The notes: a model not told the origin generated them from the sequence alone. A stretch of DNA of 64,000 bases from Enterobacter asburiae (GCF_024599655.1 NZ_CP102247.1:4526001-4590000); one strand, 5' to 3'. Shown: positions 33,711 to 42,687, numbered from the stretch's first letter. Translations and numbers: made by a program.

Positions 33711-34319
33711 TTACAGCCATTCGCCGTTGCGAATGACCCCAACCGCCAGTCCTTCGATAGAGAAGTTGTGTTCGCGGAGATCGACCACAATCGGGGAGAA
33801 CTCGTTGTTTTCAGGCAGTAGCTGAACGGTGTTCCCCTGTTTTTTCAGACGCTTGACGGTGACTTCATCATCAATGCGCACGACAACCACCTGGCCGTTA
33901 CGCACATCCTGCGTTTTGTGCACCGCAAGCAGATCGCCGTCAAGAATACCGATGTCTTTCATCGACATACCGCTGACGCGCAGCAGGAAATCAGCGCTCG
34001 GTTTGAACATGGCCGGATCGACCTGGTAGTGGCCTTCAATATGCTGCTGTGCCAGTAAAGGCTCACCGGCAGCAACACGCCCCACCAGCGGAATGCCCGT
34101 CTCTTCTTCCACCAGCAGGCGGATACCACGTGACGCGCCTGAAACAATCTCAATCACGCCCTTACGCGCCAGCGCTTTGAGGTGTTCTTCGGCAGCATTC
34201 GGAGAACGGAAGCCCAGACGCTGCGCGATTTCCGCACGCGTGGGTGGCATACCCGTCTGGCCGATATGATCCCGGATGAGATCAAACACCTCTTGCTGCC
34301 TGGTCGTTAACGCTTTCAT
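33711..34319 (-). CDS. lexA: SOS repressor LexA
   Basis: Self-cleaving repressor of the SOS regulon, 202 residues, the exact E. coli length. The N-terminal winged HTH includes MPPTRAEIAQRLGFRSPNAA. The cleavage site Ala84-Gly85 is in VGRVAAGEPL. The catalytic dyad is Ser119 in SGMSMKDIGILDG and Lys156 in EVTVKRLKK. RecA filaments trigger cleavage. Two LexA boxes directly upstream give autoregulation. Confidence 0.99.
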   Translation of the reverse strand: MKALTTRQQEVFDLIRDHIGQTGMPPTRAEIAQRLGFRSPNAAEEHLKALARKGVIEIVSGASRGIRLLVEEETGIPLVGRVAAGEPLLAQQHIEGHYQVDPAMFKPSADFLLRVSGMSMKDIGILDGDLLAVHKTQDVRNGQVVVVRIDDEVTVKRLKKQGNTVQLLPENNEFSPIVVDLREHNFSIEGLAVGVIRNGEWL

Positions 34320-34327
34320 TCCGCCCC

Positions 34328-34364
34328 CTGGGTGTATATACAGTTATGCTGTGAGTATATACAG
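34328..34364. promoter_or_regulatory. Two LexA boxes in the lexA promoter
   Basis: CTGGGTGTATATACAG (34328-34343) and CTGTGAGTATATACAG (34349-34364) are spaced 21 bp, the same double-box arrangement as in E. coli. The second has the complete CTGT-N8-ACAG core. Confidence 0.95.
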
Positions 34365-34427
34365 TCAAAGGCGATTTTGGAACCAAAAACTGCACAAAAA
34401 ACCAGGGACTTAATTATTCCTCGAGGC

Positions 34428-34796
34428 TCATCGGAAATGTGACCAAAGCAGCGTGACCCAGGTGATAACAGCAGTGATAATCGCCAGCAACACGGCAGCA
34501 GAGCCCATGTCTTTTGCGCGGCCAGAAAGCTCGTGGAAATCTGAACCAATGCGATCAACAACGGCTTCAATAGCGCTATTAAGAATTTCCACTATCATCA
34601 CCAGAAGCACGGAACCGATAAGAAGTACGCGGGTAATAGCATCAACATCAAGGAAACAGGCGATGATCACCGCGATGATAGCGGCGACGCCCTCCTGGCG
34701 AAAGGCGGCTTCGTTGATCCACGCGGCACGGAACCCTTTCCATGAATAGCCGGCGGCTTTGATGATACGCGTTAACCCAGTGGTATTATTGGCCAT
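34428..34796 (-). CDS. dgkA: Diacylglycerol kinase DgkA
   Basis: Small trimeric integral-membrane kinase of 122 residues, phosphorylating diacylglycerol left by membrane-derived-oligosaccharide synthesis. It has an amphipathic N-terminal helix (GLTRIIKAAGYSWKGFRAAW) and three membrane helices. Catalytic and ATP-binding residues are in NEAAFRQEG, EILNSAIEAVVDR and ELSGRAKDMGSAAV. It is divergent from plsB, another phospholipid gene. Confidence 0.98.
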   Translation of the reverse strand: MANNTTGLTRIIKAAGYSWKGFRAAWINEAAFRQEGVAAIIAVIIACFLDVDAITRVLLIGSVLLVMIVEILNSAIEAVVDRIGSDFHELSGRAKDMGSAAVLLAIITAVITWVTLLWSHFR

Positions 34797-34950
34797 TAAA
34801 AGAACCTTTTATGAAAAAAAGCGTCAGTAACAGGAACTGTAGCGCGTTTCGCTACAGCCTGAAGTATGACGGGTAACAACAGAAATTTTGCGCGCTTTCT
34901 GTTATCCTTGCGCCGCAATTGCATTATTAACCAGAGGCTTTACATCGTTT

Positions 34951-37371
34951 ATGTCCGGCTGGCCACGAATTTACTACAAATTACTTAATTTACCATTAAG
35001 CATCCTGGTAAAAAGCAAGTCTATCCCAGCAGAACCCGCGCTGGAATTGGGGCTCGATACGTCGCGTCCTATTATGTACGTTTTGCCTTATAACTCGAAG
35101 GCAGACTTACTGACGCTTCGCGCCCAGTGTCTGGCGCATGACTTACCTGACCCGCTTGAACCGCTTGAAGTTGACGGCACTTTACTGCCGCGCTACGTGT
35201 TCATTCACGGTGGACCGCGCGTGTTTACCTACTACACGCCAAAAGAAGAGTCCATCAAGCTGTTCCATGACTATCTCGACCTGCACCGCAGCAACCCCGA
35301 TCTGGATGTGCAGATGGTGCCGGTATCGGTGATGTTTGGTCGTCGCCCGGGCCGTGAAAAAGGTGAAGAGAACCCGCCGCTGCGCATGCTTAACGGCATC
35401 CAGAAGTTCTTCGCGGTCTCCTGGCTGGGACGCGACAGCTTTGTGCGTTTCTCCCCTTCCGTTTCGCTGCGTCGAATGGCGGACGAGCACGGCACCGACA
35501 AGATCATCGCGCAAAAACTGGCGCGCGTGGCGCGTATGCACTTCGCCCGCCAGCGCCTGGCTGCCGTAGGGCCGCGTCTCCCGGCACGTCAGGATCTGTT
35601 CAACAAGCTGCTGGCCTCCAAAGCGATCGCCCGCGCCGTTGAAGACGAAGCGCGCAGCAAGAAAATATCGCATGAGAAAGCCCAGCAGAACGCCATTGCG
35701 CTGATGGAAGAGATTGCAGCGAACTTCTCTTACGAGATGATCCGCCTGTCCGATCGTATTCTCGGCTTTACCTGGAACCGTCTCTACCAGGGCATCAACG
35801 TTCATAACGCCGAGCGCGTACGCCAGCTGGCGCATGACGGCCATGAGATTGTCTATGTTCCCTGCCACCGCAGCCACATGGACTACCTGCTTCTTTCCTA
35901 TGTGCTCTATCACCAGGGGCTGGTACCGCCGCACATTGCTGCCGGTATCAACCTGAATTTCTGGCCAGCAGGCCCGATTTTCCGCCGCCTGGGCGCCTTC
36001 TTTATCCGTCGTACCTTCAAGGGCAACAAGCTCTACTCCACCGTGTTCCGCGAGTATCTGGGCGAGCTGTTCAGCCGCGGCTATTCTGTGGAGTACTTCG
36101 TCGAAGGCGGTCGTTCCCGTACCGGACGCCTGCTCGATCCGAAGACCGGCACGCTGTCGATGACCATTCAGGCGATGCTGCGCGGAGGAACCCGTCCAAT
36201 CACGCTGGTGCCAATCTACATTGGCTATGAGCACGTGATGGAAGTGGGCACGTACGCCAAAGAGCTGCGCGGTGCGACCAAAGAGAAAGAGAGCCTGCCG
36301 CAGATGCTGCGCGGCTTAAGCAAGCTACGCAATCTCGGTCAGGGCTATGTGAACTTTGGCGAGCCGATGCCGCTGATGACGTACCTGAACCATCACGTTC
36401 CCGAGTGGCGCGAATCCATCGATCCTATCGAAGCGATTCGTCCAGCCTGGCTGACGCCAACGGTTAACGGCATCGCGTCCGAGCTGATGGTGCGCATTAA
36501 CAACGCCGGTGCGGCTAACGCCATGAACCTGTGCTGTACGGCGCTTCTGGCTTCGCGTCAGCGCTCGCTGACCCGCGAACAGCTCACGGAGCAGCTGGAT
36601 TGCTATCTGGACATGATGCGCAACGTGCCGTATTCCGTTGATTCAACTGTGCCTTCTGCTACCGCCAGTGAGCTTATCGATCACGCGTTGCAGATGAACA
36701 AGTTTGAAGTCGAAAAGGACACGATCGGCGACATCATCATTCTGCCGCGCGAGCAGGCAGTTCTGATGACGTACTACCGCAACAACATCACCCATATGCT
36801 GATGCTGCCGTCGCTCATGGCGGCCATCATCACCCAGCATCGCCGTATCTCGCGTCAGGAACTCTTGCGTCACGTTGATACGCTCTACCCGATGCTGAAA
36901 GCGGAGCTGTTCCTGCGCTGGAGCAAAGATGAGCTGGCGGGCGAACTGGATAAACTGACGGAAGAGCTGCGTCGTCAGGGGCTGATCACCGTCTCAAACG
37001 ACGAGCTGCACATCAATCCGTCACGCTCCCGCACCCTGCAACTGCTGGCGGCCGGCGCGCGCGAAACGCTGCAGCGCTACGCCATAACGTTCTGGCTGCT
37101 GAGTGCGAACCCGTCTATCAACCGCGGTACGCTGGAGAAAGAGAGCCGGACGCTGGCACAGCGCCTGTCCGTTCTGCACGGCATTAACGCCCCTGAATTC
37201 TTCGACAAAGCGGTCTTCAGCTCTCTGGTGCTGACGCTGCGTGACGAAGGCTTCATTAGCGATACGGGCGATGCCGAGCCGGAAGAGACGCTGAAGGTGT
37301 ACCAGATGCTGGCAGAGCTGATCACTTCGGACGTGCGTTTAACGATTGAGAGCGCCACGCAGGGCGAGTGA
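34951..37371 (+). CDS. plsB: Glycerol-3-phosphate acyltransferase PlsB
   Basis: Membrane-associated enzyme acylating sn-glycerol-3-phosphate at position 1, the first step of phospholipid synthesis; 806 residues (E. coli 807). Acyltransferase block I is CHRSHMDYLL (HX4D, near residue 305), with FIRRTFKGNK, FVEGGRSRTG and ITLVPIYIGYE as blocks II-IV. The ATG at 34951 (MSGWPRIYYKLLNLPLSILV) matches E. coli; the upstream extension is rejected. The 3' end abuts a repeat element and then gntU, not ubiA as in E. coli. Confidence 0.97.
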   Translation: MSGWPRIYYKLLNLPLSILVKSKSIPAEPALELGLDTSRPIMYVLPYNSKADLLTLRAQCLAHDLPDPLEPLEVDGTLLPRYVFIHGGPRVFTYYTPKEESIKLFHDYLDLHRSNPDLDVQMVPVSVMFGRRPGREKGEENPPLRMLNGIQKFFAVSWLGRDSFVRFSPSVSLRRMADEHGTDKIIAQKLARVARMHFARQRLAAVGPRLPARQDLFNKLLASKAIARAVEDEARSKKISHEKAQQNAIALMEEIAANFSYEMIRLSDRILGFTWNRLYQGINVHNAERVRQLAHDGHEIVYVPCHRSHMDYLLLSYVLYHQGLVPPHIAAGINLNFWPAGPIFRRLGAFFIRRTFKGNKLYSTVFREYLGELFSRGYSVEYFVEGGRSRTGRLLDPKTGTLSMTIQAMLRGGTRPITLVPIYIGYEHVMEVGTYAKELRGATKEKESLPQMLRGLSKLRNLGQGYVNFGEPMPLMTYLNHHVPEWRESIDPIEAIRPAWLTPTVNGIASELMVRINNAGAANAMNLCCTALLASRQRSLTREQLTEQLDCYLDMMRNVPYSVDSTVPSATASELIDHALQMNKFEVEKDTIGDIIILPREQAVLMTYYRNNITHMLMLPSLMAAIITQHRRISRQELLRHVDTLYPMLKAELFLRWSKDELAGELDKLTEELRRQGLITVSNDELHINPSRSRTLQLLAAGARETLQRYAITFWLLSANPSINRGTLEKESRTLAQRLSVLHGINAPEFFDKAVFSSLVLTLRDEGFISDTGDAEPEETLKVYQMLAELITSDVRLTIESATQGE

Positions 37372-37380
37372 TGTGAAAAA

Positions 37381-37459
37381 GCCGGGTGGTGGCTTCACCT
37401 GACCCGGCCTGGCGTTCTGCATAATATAAAGGCCCGGTAAGCGTTAACGCTACCGGGCC
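37381..37459. repeat. REP/BIME element at the plsB|gntU junction
   Basis: GCCGGGTGGTGGCTTCACC with a facing GGCCCGGTAAGCG...CTACCGGGCC unit, followed by TTATTTTTG, which could also stop transcription. It lies exactly at the boundary between the blocks that are far apart on the E. coli map. Confidence 0.88.
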
Positions 37460-37489
37460 TTATTTTTGAGCCTTGTTAAATCACCGCAT

Positions 37490-38830
37490 TCAGCTCAGCA
37501 GCGTAAAGGCAATCATCCCGACAATCGCACCCGTCGTGCCGAGGATGGTTTCCATCAGCGTCCAGGTTTTCAGGGTTTGCGCTTCGGTGGCGCCGGTAAA
37601 TTTACCGAACAGCCAGAAGCCTGCGTCGTTAACGTGAGAGACCACAATCGAACCGCCCGCGATACAGATAGACAGCGCGGCCATCTGCGCACCGGAGTAG
37701 TTCAGCTGTTCAATCACCGGCATCACCAGACCCACGGCGGTTAAACACGCCACGGTTGCGGAACCCTGGATGATACGCACCGCCGCGGCCAGTACGAAGC
37801 AGGTTACCGCAATCGGCAGGCCCATCCCGGTCAGCGCTTCGCCCAGAGCCGGACCCACGCCGGAATCCACCAGCACCTGCTTGAACACGCCACCGGCACC
37901 GATCACCAGCAGGATAATACCCGCAGGCTGCAGCGCGGCACCGCAGATCTCCATCACCCGGTCTTTTGGCATCCCCTGACGCATCGCCAGGCCGTAAATC
38001 GCCACCAGACAGGCCACCAGAATCGCCGTGAACGGGTGGCCGATGAACTCAAACCATTCATAGGCGCTGGAGCCCACCGGCACAAAGCGCGCGGCAATGG
38101 TTTTCAGACCCACGAGAACCAGCGGGAGCAGGATCAGCGACAGGCTGAAGCCGAAGGACGGCATTTTGCCCTCACCCAGGTGCGGCTCGGTGACGTCATC
38201 CGGAATGTGCAGCTCAACGTAACGGCTGATGAAGTTGCCCCACAGCGGACCGGCAATAATCATCCCCGGAATTGCCGCGCACAGGCCGATCAGGATCATC
38301 CAGCCAAAGTCAGCGTGCATCTGGGACGCCAGCAGCATCGGCGCAGGCCCCGGCAGCAGAAACGCTGCGGCCGCCGCCACGCCCGCAAACAGCGGAATAA
38401 CCAGCTTCACGAGGTTAGTGCCGGTATGGCGCGCCATGGAGAACGCGACGCTTATCAGCAGCACAACGGCCACTTCGAAGAACAGCGGCAGCGCGCAAAT
38501 CAGGCCAGCCAGGCCAATCGCGTAGTGCGCGCGGCTGTGGCCGAAGGATTTCAGCATCTTGACGGCAATCTGGTCGACTGCGCCCGTCTCGTGCAAAATC
38601 TTGCCAAACATCGCACCAAGGGCCACCACAATCGCCAGGAAGCCCAACGTACCGCCCATCCCTTTTTCCATCGTCGCGGCGATCTTGTCGAGCGGCATAC
38701 CGGAAAAGAGACCTGCACCTATAGAAACCACCATCAAAGCAACAAAAGCGTGCATACGCGCCTTCATCACTAAAAACAGCAGCAGCAACACGGAACCCAC
38801 TGCTGTCAAAACTAGCGTTAATGTACTCAA
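37490..38830 (-). CDS. gntU: Low-affinity gluconate transporter GntU
   Basis: GntP-family gluconate:proton symporter, 446 residues as in E. coli. It is hydrophobic throughout, with GAMFGKILHETGAVDQIAVK, PGPAPMLLASQMHADFGWMI and GSIVVSHVNDAGFWLFGKFT. The start is TTG at 38830, three bases after the gntK stop; GTT-TTG-AGT-ACA aligns with the E. coli N terminus. Translation is therefore probably coupled to gntK. It belongs to the GntR-repressed gntKU operon. Confidence 0.94.
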   Translation of the reverse strand: MSTLTLVLTAVGSVLLLLFLVMKARMHAFVALMVVSIGAGLFSGMPLDKIAATMEKGMGGTLGFLAIVVALGAMFGKILHETGAVDQIAVKMLKSFGHSRAHYAIGLAGLICALPLFFEVAVVLLISVAFSMARHTGTNLVKLVIPLFAGVAAAAAFLLPGPAPMLLASQMHADFGWMILIGLCAAIPGMIIAGPLWGNFISRYVELHIPDDVTEPHLGEGKMPSFGFSLSLILLPLVLVGLKTIAARFVPVGSSAYEWFEFIGHPFTAILVACLVAIYGLAMRQGMPKDRVMEICGAALQPAGIILLVIGAGGVFKQVLVDSGVGPALGEALTGMGLPIAVTCFVLAAAVRIIQGSATVACLTAVGLVMPVIEQLNYSGAQMAALSICIAGGSIVVSHVNDAGFWLFGKFTGATEAQTLKTWTLMETILGTTGAIVGMIAFTLLS

Positions 38831-38833
38831 AAC

Positions 38834-39361
38834 TTACTGCCTTTTATTAATGACCTCGATGGTGCTGGCAACAACACCTTCCAGTGACTGATCGATATCA
38901 ACCACTAAGACGTCTTTCTCATCTTCACCCGGCTCCTGCAGCGCTTCGAACTGCGTCACCAGCATCTGGGTTTTAAAGAAGTGACCCTTACGCGCCTTCA
39001 GACGGCTTTCAATCACCTCGAAATCCCCTTTCAGGTAGATGAAAGAGAGGTTCGGGTTGCCGTCGCGCAGCAGGTCGCGATAGGTTTTTTTCAGCGCAGA
39101 GCAGACGATCAGGGAGACTTTGTTAGTGCGCTGCATAGCGAACGCGGCGTCATTCAGCGCCTGCAACCACGGTTTGCGGTCGTCGTCGTTCAGCGGCTCG
39201 CCGGAGGCCATTTTCATGATGTTGCTGCGCGGATGGAGGAAGTCGCCATCAAGGAACGCAGCCTGGAGTTGATGCGCCACTTCACTGGCTACGGCTGATT
39301 TCCCGCTACCGGAAACGCCCATCAGGACGTAGACGTGGTGATCGTGATTAGTCGTGCTCAA
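38834..39361 (-). CDS. gntK: Thermoresistant gluconokinase GntK
   Basis: ATP-dependent gluconate kinase feeding the Entner-Doudoroff and pentose phosphate routes, 175 residues. P-loop GVSGSGKSAV is near residue 16; DGDFLHPRSN and the lid KARKGHFF are visible. The start is TTG at 39361: GAGGGA lies six bases upstream and the product equals E. coli GntK (STTNHDHHVYVLMGVSGSGK). A further in-frame TTG at 39379 overlaps the GntR operator and is rejected. Confidence 0.95.
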   Translation of the reverse strand: MSTTNHDHHVYVLMGVSGSGKSAVASEVAHQLQAAFLDGDFLHPRSNIMKMASGEPLNDDDRKPWLQALNDAAFAMQRTNKVSLIVCSALKKTYRDLLRDGNPNLSFIYLKGDFEVIESRLKARKGHFFKTQMLVTQFEALQEPGEDEKDVLVVDIDQSLEGVVASTIEVINKRQ

Positions 39362-39380
39362 AGGGTGTCCCTCAGTCAAT

Positions 39381-39408
39381 TGTTACGGGTAACAGTTATC
39401 GGTAACAT
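39381..39408. promoter_or_regulatory. Tandem GntR operators before gntK
   Basis: TGTTACGGGTAACA (39381-39394) is a near-perfect dyad, and AGTTATCGGTAACAT (39394-39408) matches the gnt operator consensus ATGTTA-C-CGGTAACAT. They lie 20-47 bp upstream of gntK. Confidence 0.88.
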
Positions 39409-39462
39409 TGTCCTGCTGGGGCAAAAGAGAAGCAATATCCAAACGTGCGCGAAGTGAATAAG

Positions 39463-39478
39463 TGTGAGCTACTTCAAA
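39463..39478. promoter_or_regulatory. CRP site of gntK
   Basis: TGTGAGCTACTTCAAA fits TGTGA-N6-TCACA at 8 of 10 positions, about 109 bp upstream of the gntK start. E. coli gntKU is CRP-activated. Confidence 0.65.
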
Positions 39479-39487
39479 TTTGTGAGT

Positions 39488-40483
39488 TCAAATAGATCCA
39501 CCCGGTGACAAGGTGAAACCTAAATCTAACATTTTCGGGGTAACCGTCTCGCCACGAATGCGCGCCAGCAGGCGTTCTGCGCCAATGCGGCCCATACGTT
39601 CACGCGGGGTCAGGACGCTCGCCAGACGCGGCTCCATCACCTGGCCGATGTCGTGGCCGTGGAAACCGGCAATCGCCATATCGTCGGGGATCTTAAGCCC
39701 CAGACGCTGGCACTCAAACGCCGCGCCGACCGCAAGGTCATCGTTGGTGCAGAAAATACCGTCCAGTTGTGGATACTCGCGTCGTGCCTGACGCATCAGC
39801 TCAATACCCGACGTATAGGAAGAGGACTGCTCCACCATCACGCTGTAGGGGGTTAAGTTCGCGTCGAGCATCGCCTGCTCGTATCCCTTCTGTTTGATGA
39901 TAGTACGTTCATCAAGACGCGCACCCAGATAGGCGATATGACGATGCCCACGGGCGATGATGGCCGCCGTCATCTGGCGCGCCGCTTCGAAGTTATCGAA
40001 CCCAACGGCGATGTCGAGGCACGGCGACTGGCTGTCCATCAGCTCCACCACCGGGATACCGGCCACTTCGATCATTTTGAGCGTGCGGGCAGTGTGGGTA
40101 CGTTCGGTTAAAATCAGGCCGTCAATGTTCCAGGAAAGCATCGATTCAAGACGTTCCTCTTCCAGTTCCGGCTTGTACCCGTAGTGGGCGAGCATGGTCT
40201 GATAGCCAAAAGCATCGGTGACGCTTTCGATTCCTCGTAATACTTCGGCGAAAACCTGGTTGGTCAGGGAAGGAAGCAGGACGCCCACCGCACGGCTTGT
40301 CGCATTGGAGAGAATATCGGGTGCGCGGTTGGGGATATAACCCAGTTCATCAAGGGCAGCGGCAATCTTGCCACGTAACGCCACGGAAACCTGCTCCGGG
40401 TTACGTAAAAAACGGCTGACCGTCATTTTGGTCACACCGACGCGATCGGCGACATCCTGAAGTACGGGGCGTTTCTTTTTCAT
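39488..40483 (-). CDS. gntR: Gluconate repressor GntR
   Basis: LacI-family repressor of gluconate genes, 331 residues. The HTH is LQDVADRVGVTKMTVSRFLR with hinge helix, followed by a periplasmic-binding-like effector domain (GVLLPSLTNQVFAEVLRGIE) that binds gluconate. MKKKRPVLQDVAD at 40483 matches E. coli; upstream codons are not conserved in the family. Only 126 bp separate it from gntK, with its operators between. Confidence 0.97.
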   Translation of the reverse strand: MKKKRPVLQDVADRVGVTKMTVSRFLRNPEQVSVALRGKIAAALDELGYIPNRAPDILSNATSRAVGVLLPSLTNQVFAEVLRGIESVTDAFGYQTMLAHYGYKPELEEERLESMLSWNIDGLILTERTHTARTLKMIEVAGIPVVELMDSQSPCLDIAVGFDNFEAARQMTAAIIARGHRHIAYLGARLDERTIIKQKGYEQAMLDANLTPYSVMVEQSSSYTSGIELMRQARREYPQLDGIFCTNDDLAVGAAFECQRLGLKIPDDMAIAGFHGHDIGQVMEPRLASVLTPRERMGRIGAERLLARIRGETVTPKMLDLGFTLSPGGSI

Positions 40484-40574
40484 CGTCCTGAGAAATCTTG
40501 AAGTGAGAGATTTGCTCAGTTTATCACGGACAAAGCTCAACCTTCCCCGTTTAAAGGGAAGGTTGAGTAATTAT

Positions 40575-41270
40575 TTATACCGGCGGCAGGTCAAACAGCA
40601 GGATTTCACTTTCGCTGTCGGCGTGCACGGAGAGCGCCTGCTCATCCCAGATGGCCAGGCCATCGGCGGTGGTTGCTTTGGTGCCGTTGATGGACACTTC
40701 ACCTTTCACCACCTGGATCCAGACGCGGCGGTTGGCGGCAATCTGATGCACAGACTGTTCGTCTTTCGCCAGCGCCCAGCGGTACAACTCCATATCCTGA
40801 TGCACCTTCAGGGAACCTTCACGCGCATCCGGGGAGAGCACCAGCTGTTTGCCCTGCTTCGCGTCGAAGCGGCGCTGCTCGTAGCGCGGCGTGATGCCGG
40901 TCTCTTCTGGAATGATCCAGATTTGATACAGGTGCAGTTTTTCCGTTTTGCTCGGGTTGTACTCGGAGTGACGCACCCCGGTACCCGCGCTCATAATCTG
41001 GAACTCGCCCGCCGGAACCTGCTCTTTGTTGCCCATGCTGTCCTGGTGCTCAACCGCCCCTTCCAGCACGTAGGTCAGAATTTCCATGTCTTTGTGCGGG
41101 TGGGTACCGAAGCCCTGGCCTGCATCAATTACGTCGTCGTTAATCACGCGCAGTGCGGAGAAGCCCATGAAGTTCGGGTCGTAGTAGTCGGCAAACGAGA
41201 ATGAATGCCATGAGTCCAGCCAGCCATGATTCGCGTGACCACGTTCGTTTGCTTTGCGTAAGTAGATCAT
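40575..41270 (-). CDS. yhhW: Pirin-family quercetin 2,3-dioxygenase YhhW
   Basis: Bicupin pirin homologue, 231 residues. Metal ligands are in GFGTHPHKDMEILTYVLEG and SAGTGVRHSEYNP (three His and one Glu). The E. coli enzyme opens quercetin in vitro; the natural substrate is not known. The ATG at 41270 gives MIYLRKANERGHANHGWLDS as in E. coli. It lies between gntR and yhhX, all on the minus strand. Confidence 0.95.
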   Translation of the reverse strand: MIYLRKANERGHANHGWLDSWHSFSFADYYDPNFMGFSALRVINDDVIDAGQGFGTHPHKDMEILTYVLEGAVEHQDSMGNKEQVPAGEFQIMSAGTGVRHSEYNPSKTEKLHLYQIWIIPEETGITPRYEQRRFDAKQGKQLVLSPDAREGSLKVHQDMELYRWALAKDEQSVHQIAANRRVWIQVVKGEVSINGTKATTADGLAIWDEQALSVHADSESEILLFDLPPV

Positions 41271-41393
41271 TGTTTTCACCCTCAGTTCGTTTCGATGGAG
41301 TAAGTGTGGACGCAAACCGCCTGGGATCATAGAGGGTGAAAATTGACTCCTCTGTTCAAAAATTATGAACAAGCACAGAGGAACCGTTTTTGC

Positions 41394-42431
41394 TTATTTC
41401 GCGAGGGTTATCGTGGCAGGAGAAGCCTGCTCGAAGGCCCGCTCAAGGATTTCCAGGTTAGTAAGAACGTCAGATTCCTTGACGTAATTCGGCGCGCCGG
41501 CTGTGAGGGTTTCATACAGCGCATCGTAGACGCGGCCATAGTCGCCCACTTCCGGTTTCAGCTCCTCCCTGACCGTTACGCCATCATCGCTAACGTACTC
41601 CAGCACGCCCACGGAATCATCCGCCGCAAAGCCCGGTTCGCCCGGCATGATGTTGGCCTTCAGGCTGGTCTCCTGCTGGTCGATGCCGTACTTAATGAAC
41701 GAGCCGCGGGTGCCGTGAACGATAAATTTTGGATAGTCGATTTTCACCAGATGGCTGGTTTTGACGATGGCTTTCAGGTCGCCGTAGAACAGCTGCGCTT
41801 CAAAGGTGTCGTCCGGGTTGGCTTTATTACGCAGGCTGCGGATGTCATACGCCACGTGGTCCGGTCGTCCAAACAGGGAGATGATCTGGTCCATGGTGTG
41901 CACGCCCAGACCATAGAACGAGCCGTCCTGCGGCAGGCCGGGCTGAGTTTCCGCGACCGGACGGTAGTAATCGAAGTGGCTTTCGATTTCCACGATGTCG
42001 CCCAGCTTGCCGCTTTCAATCGCCTTTTTCGCCGTCAGGAAGCAGCTGTCAAAGCGACGGTTCTGGTACGGCGTAACGGTCAGGCCTTTGCTTTTCGCCA
42101 GCGCGAACAGCTCTTTTGCTTCGGCGATGGTCGGGGTGAACGGCTTTTCTACCAGCACGTTTTTACCCGCTTCCAGCGCGCGTTTCGCGTAGTCGAAGTG
42201 GCTGTCGGCGTGGGTGCAGACGACAACCAGTTTGACCTGCGGGTCGTTAAGCACTTCATCCAGATCGCTGGTGAAATGGATGTGGGAATACTGCGGGGAT
42301 TGCTCTTCCGGCTTCGCGCGGCGGCGGTAGATATGGGCCACGTGCCAGCTGTCTTTACGGTTGAGAACATACGGCAGGTGGTAGCGGGTCGTACTTTTAC
42401 CAAATCCAATAAATGCGCAATGTAGTGTCAT
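41394..42431 (-). CDS. yhhX: Gfo/Idh/MocA-family oxidoreductase YhhX
   Basis: NAD(P)-dependent oxidoreductase, 345 residues. An N-terminal Rossmann fold (CAFIGFGKSTTRYHLPYVLN) is followed by the family motif VLVEKPFTPTIAEAKELFAL and a C-terminal alpha/beta substrate domain containing GLGVHTMDQI with the likely catalytic His. The substrate is unknown, presumably a sugar derivative. It lies next to ryhB as in E. coli. Confidence 0.94.
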   Translation of the reverse strand: MTLHCAFIGFGKSTTRYHLPYVLNRKDSWHVAHIYRRRAKPEEQSPQYSHIHFTSDLDEVLNDPQVKLVVVCTHADSHFDYAKRALEAGKNVLVEKPFTPTIAEAKELFALAKSKGLTVTPYQNRRFDSCFLTAKKAIESGKLGDIVEIESHFDYYRPVAETQPGLPQDGSFYGLGVHTMDQIISLFGRPDHVAYDIRSLRNKANPDDTFEAQLFYGDLKAIVKTSHLVKIDYPKFIVHGTRGSFIKYGIDQQETSLKANIMPGEPGFAADDSVGVLEYVSDDGVTVREELKPEVGDYGRVYDALYETLTAGAPNYVKESDVLTNLEILERAFEQASPATITLAK

Positions 42432-42471
42432 GGCTCAGTCCTTTTGGAAGGTTACTGAGTCTAACCATAAC

Positions 42472-42566
42472 AAAAAAAAAGCCAGCTAAAAGCTGGCTAA
42501 AGTAATACTGGAAGCAATGTGAGCAATGTCGTGCTTTCAGGTTCCCGTAGGGGTCTTCCTGAATGC
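42472..42566 (-). ncRNA. ryhB: Iron-responsive small RNA RyhB
   Basis: The minus strand has the RyhB core: CAGGAAGACCCC, then AACCTGAAAGCACGACATTG, then CTCACATTGCTTCCAG. It ends in terminator GCCAGCT-TTT-AGCTGGC (42497-42481) and a run of nine T. Predicted length is 95 nt against 90 in E. coli. Hfq-dependent RyhB represses mRNAs of iron-using proteins (sdh, sodB) when iron is scarce. A Fur box covers its promoter. The loop of the first stem differs from E. coli, but the seed region is conserved. Position between yhhX and yhhY is the same. Confidence 0.95.
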
Positions 42567-42568
42567 AG

Positions 42569-42590
42569 AGCAATAATAATCATTCTCATT
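42569..42590. promoter_or_regulatory. Fur box of ryhB
   Basis: AATAATAATCATTCTCATT (42572-42590) contains the Fur core ATAATCATT and overlaps the expected ryhB promoter immediately upstream of its start at 42566. Fur-Fe2+ would repress here. Confidence 0.88.
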
Positions 42591-42687
42591 CGCACTTGTC
42601 CAATACTTTTTGCAAAAAATAGCGGTTGACTCAAATTTTAAAGTCATTGATGTTGGAAGGGATATTTAACTGACTGAGGAACAAGGA

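Noticed and set aside
35182..36234. Minus-strand open frame of 350 codons inside plsB
   Set aside because: The plus strand encodes conserved PlsB acyltransferase blocks through this whole interval.
41343..42425. Plus-strand open frame of 360 codons opposite yhhX
   Set aside because: Antisense shadow of YhhX, low complexity in Val, Arg and Phe and no homology I recognise.
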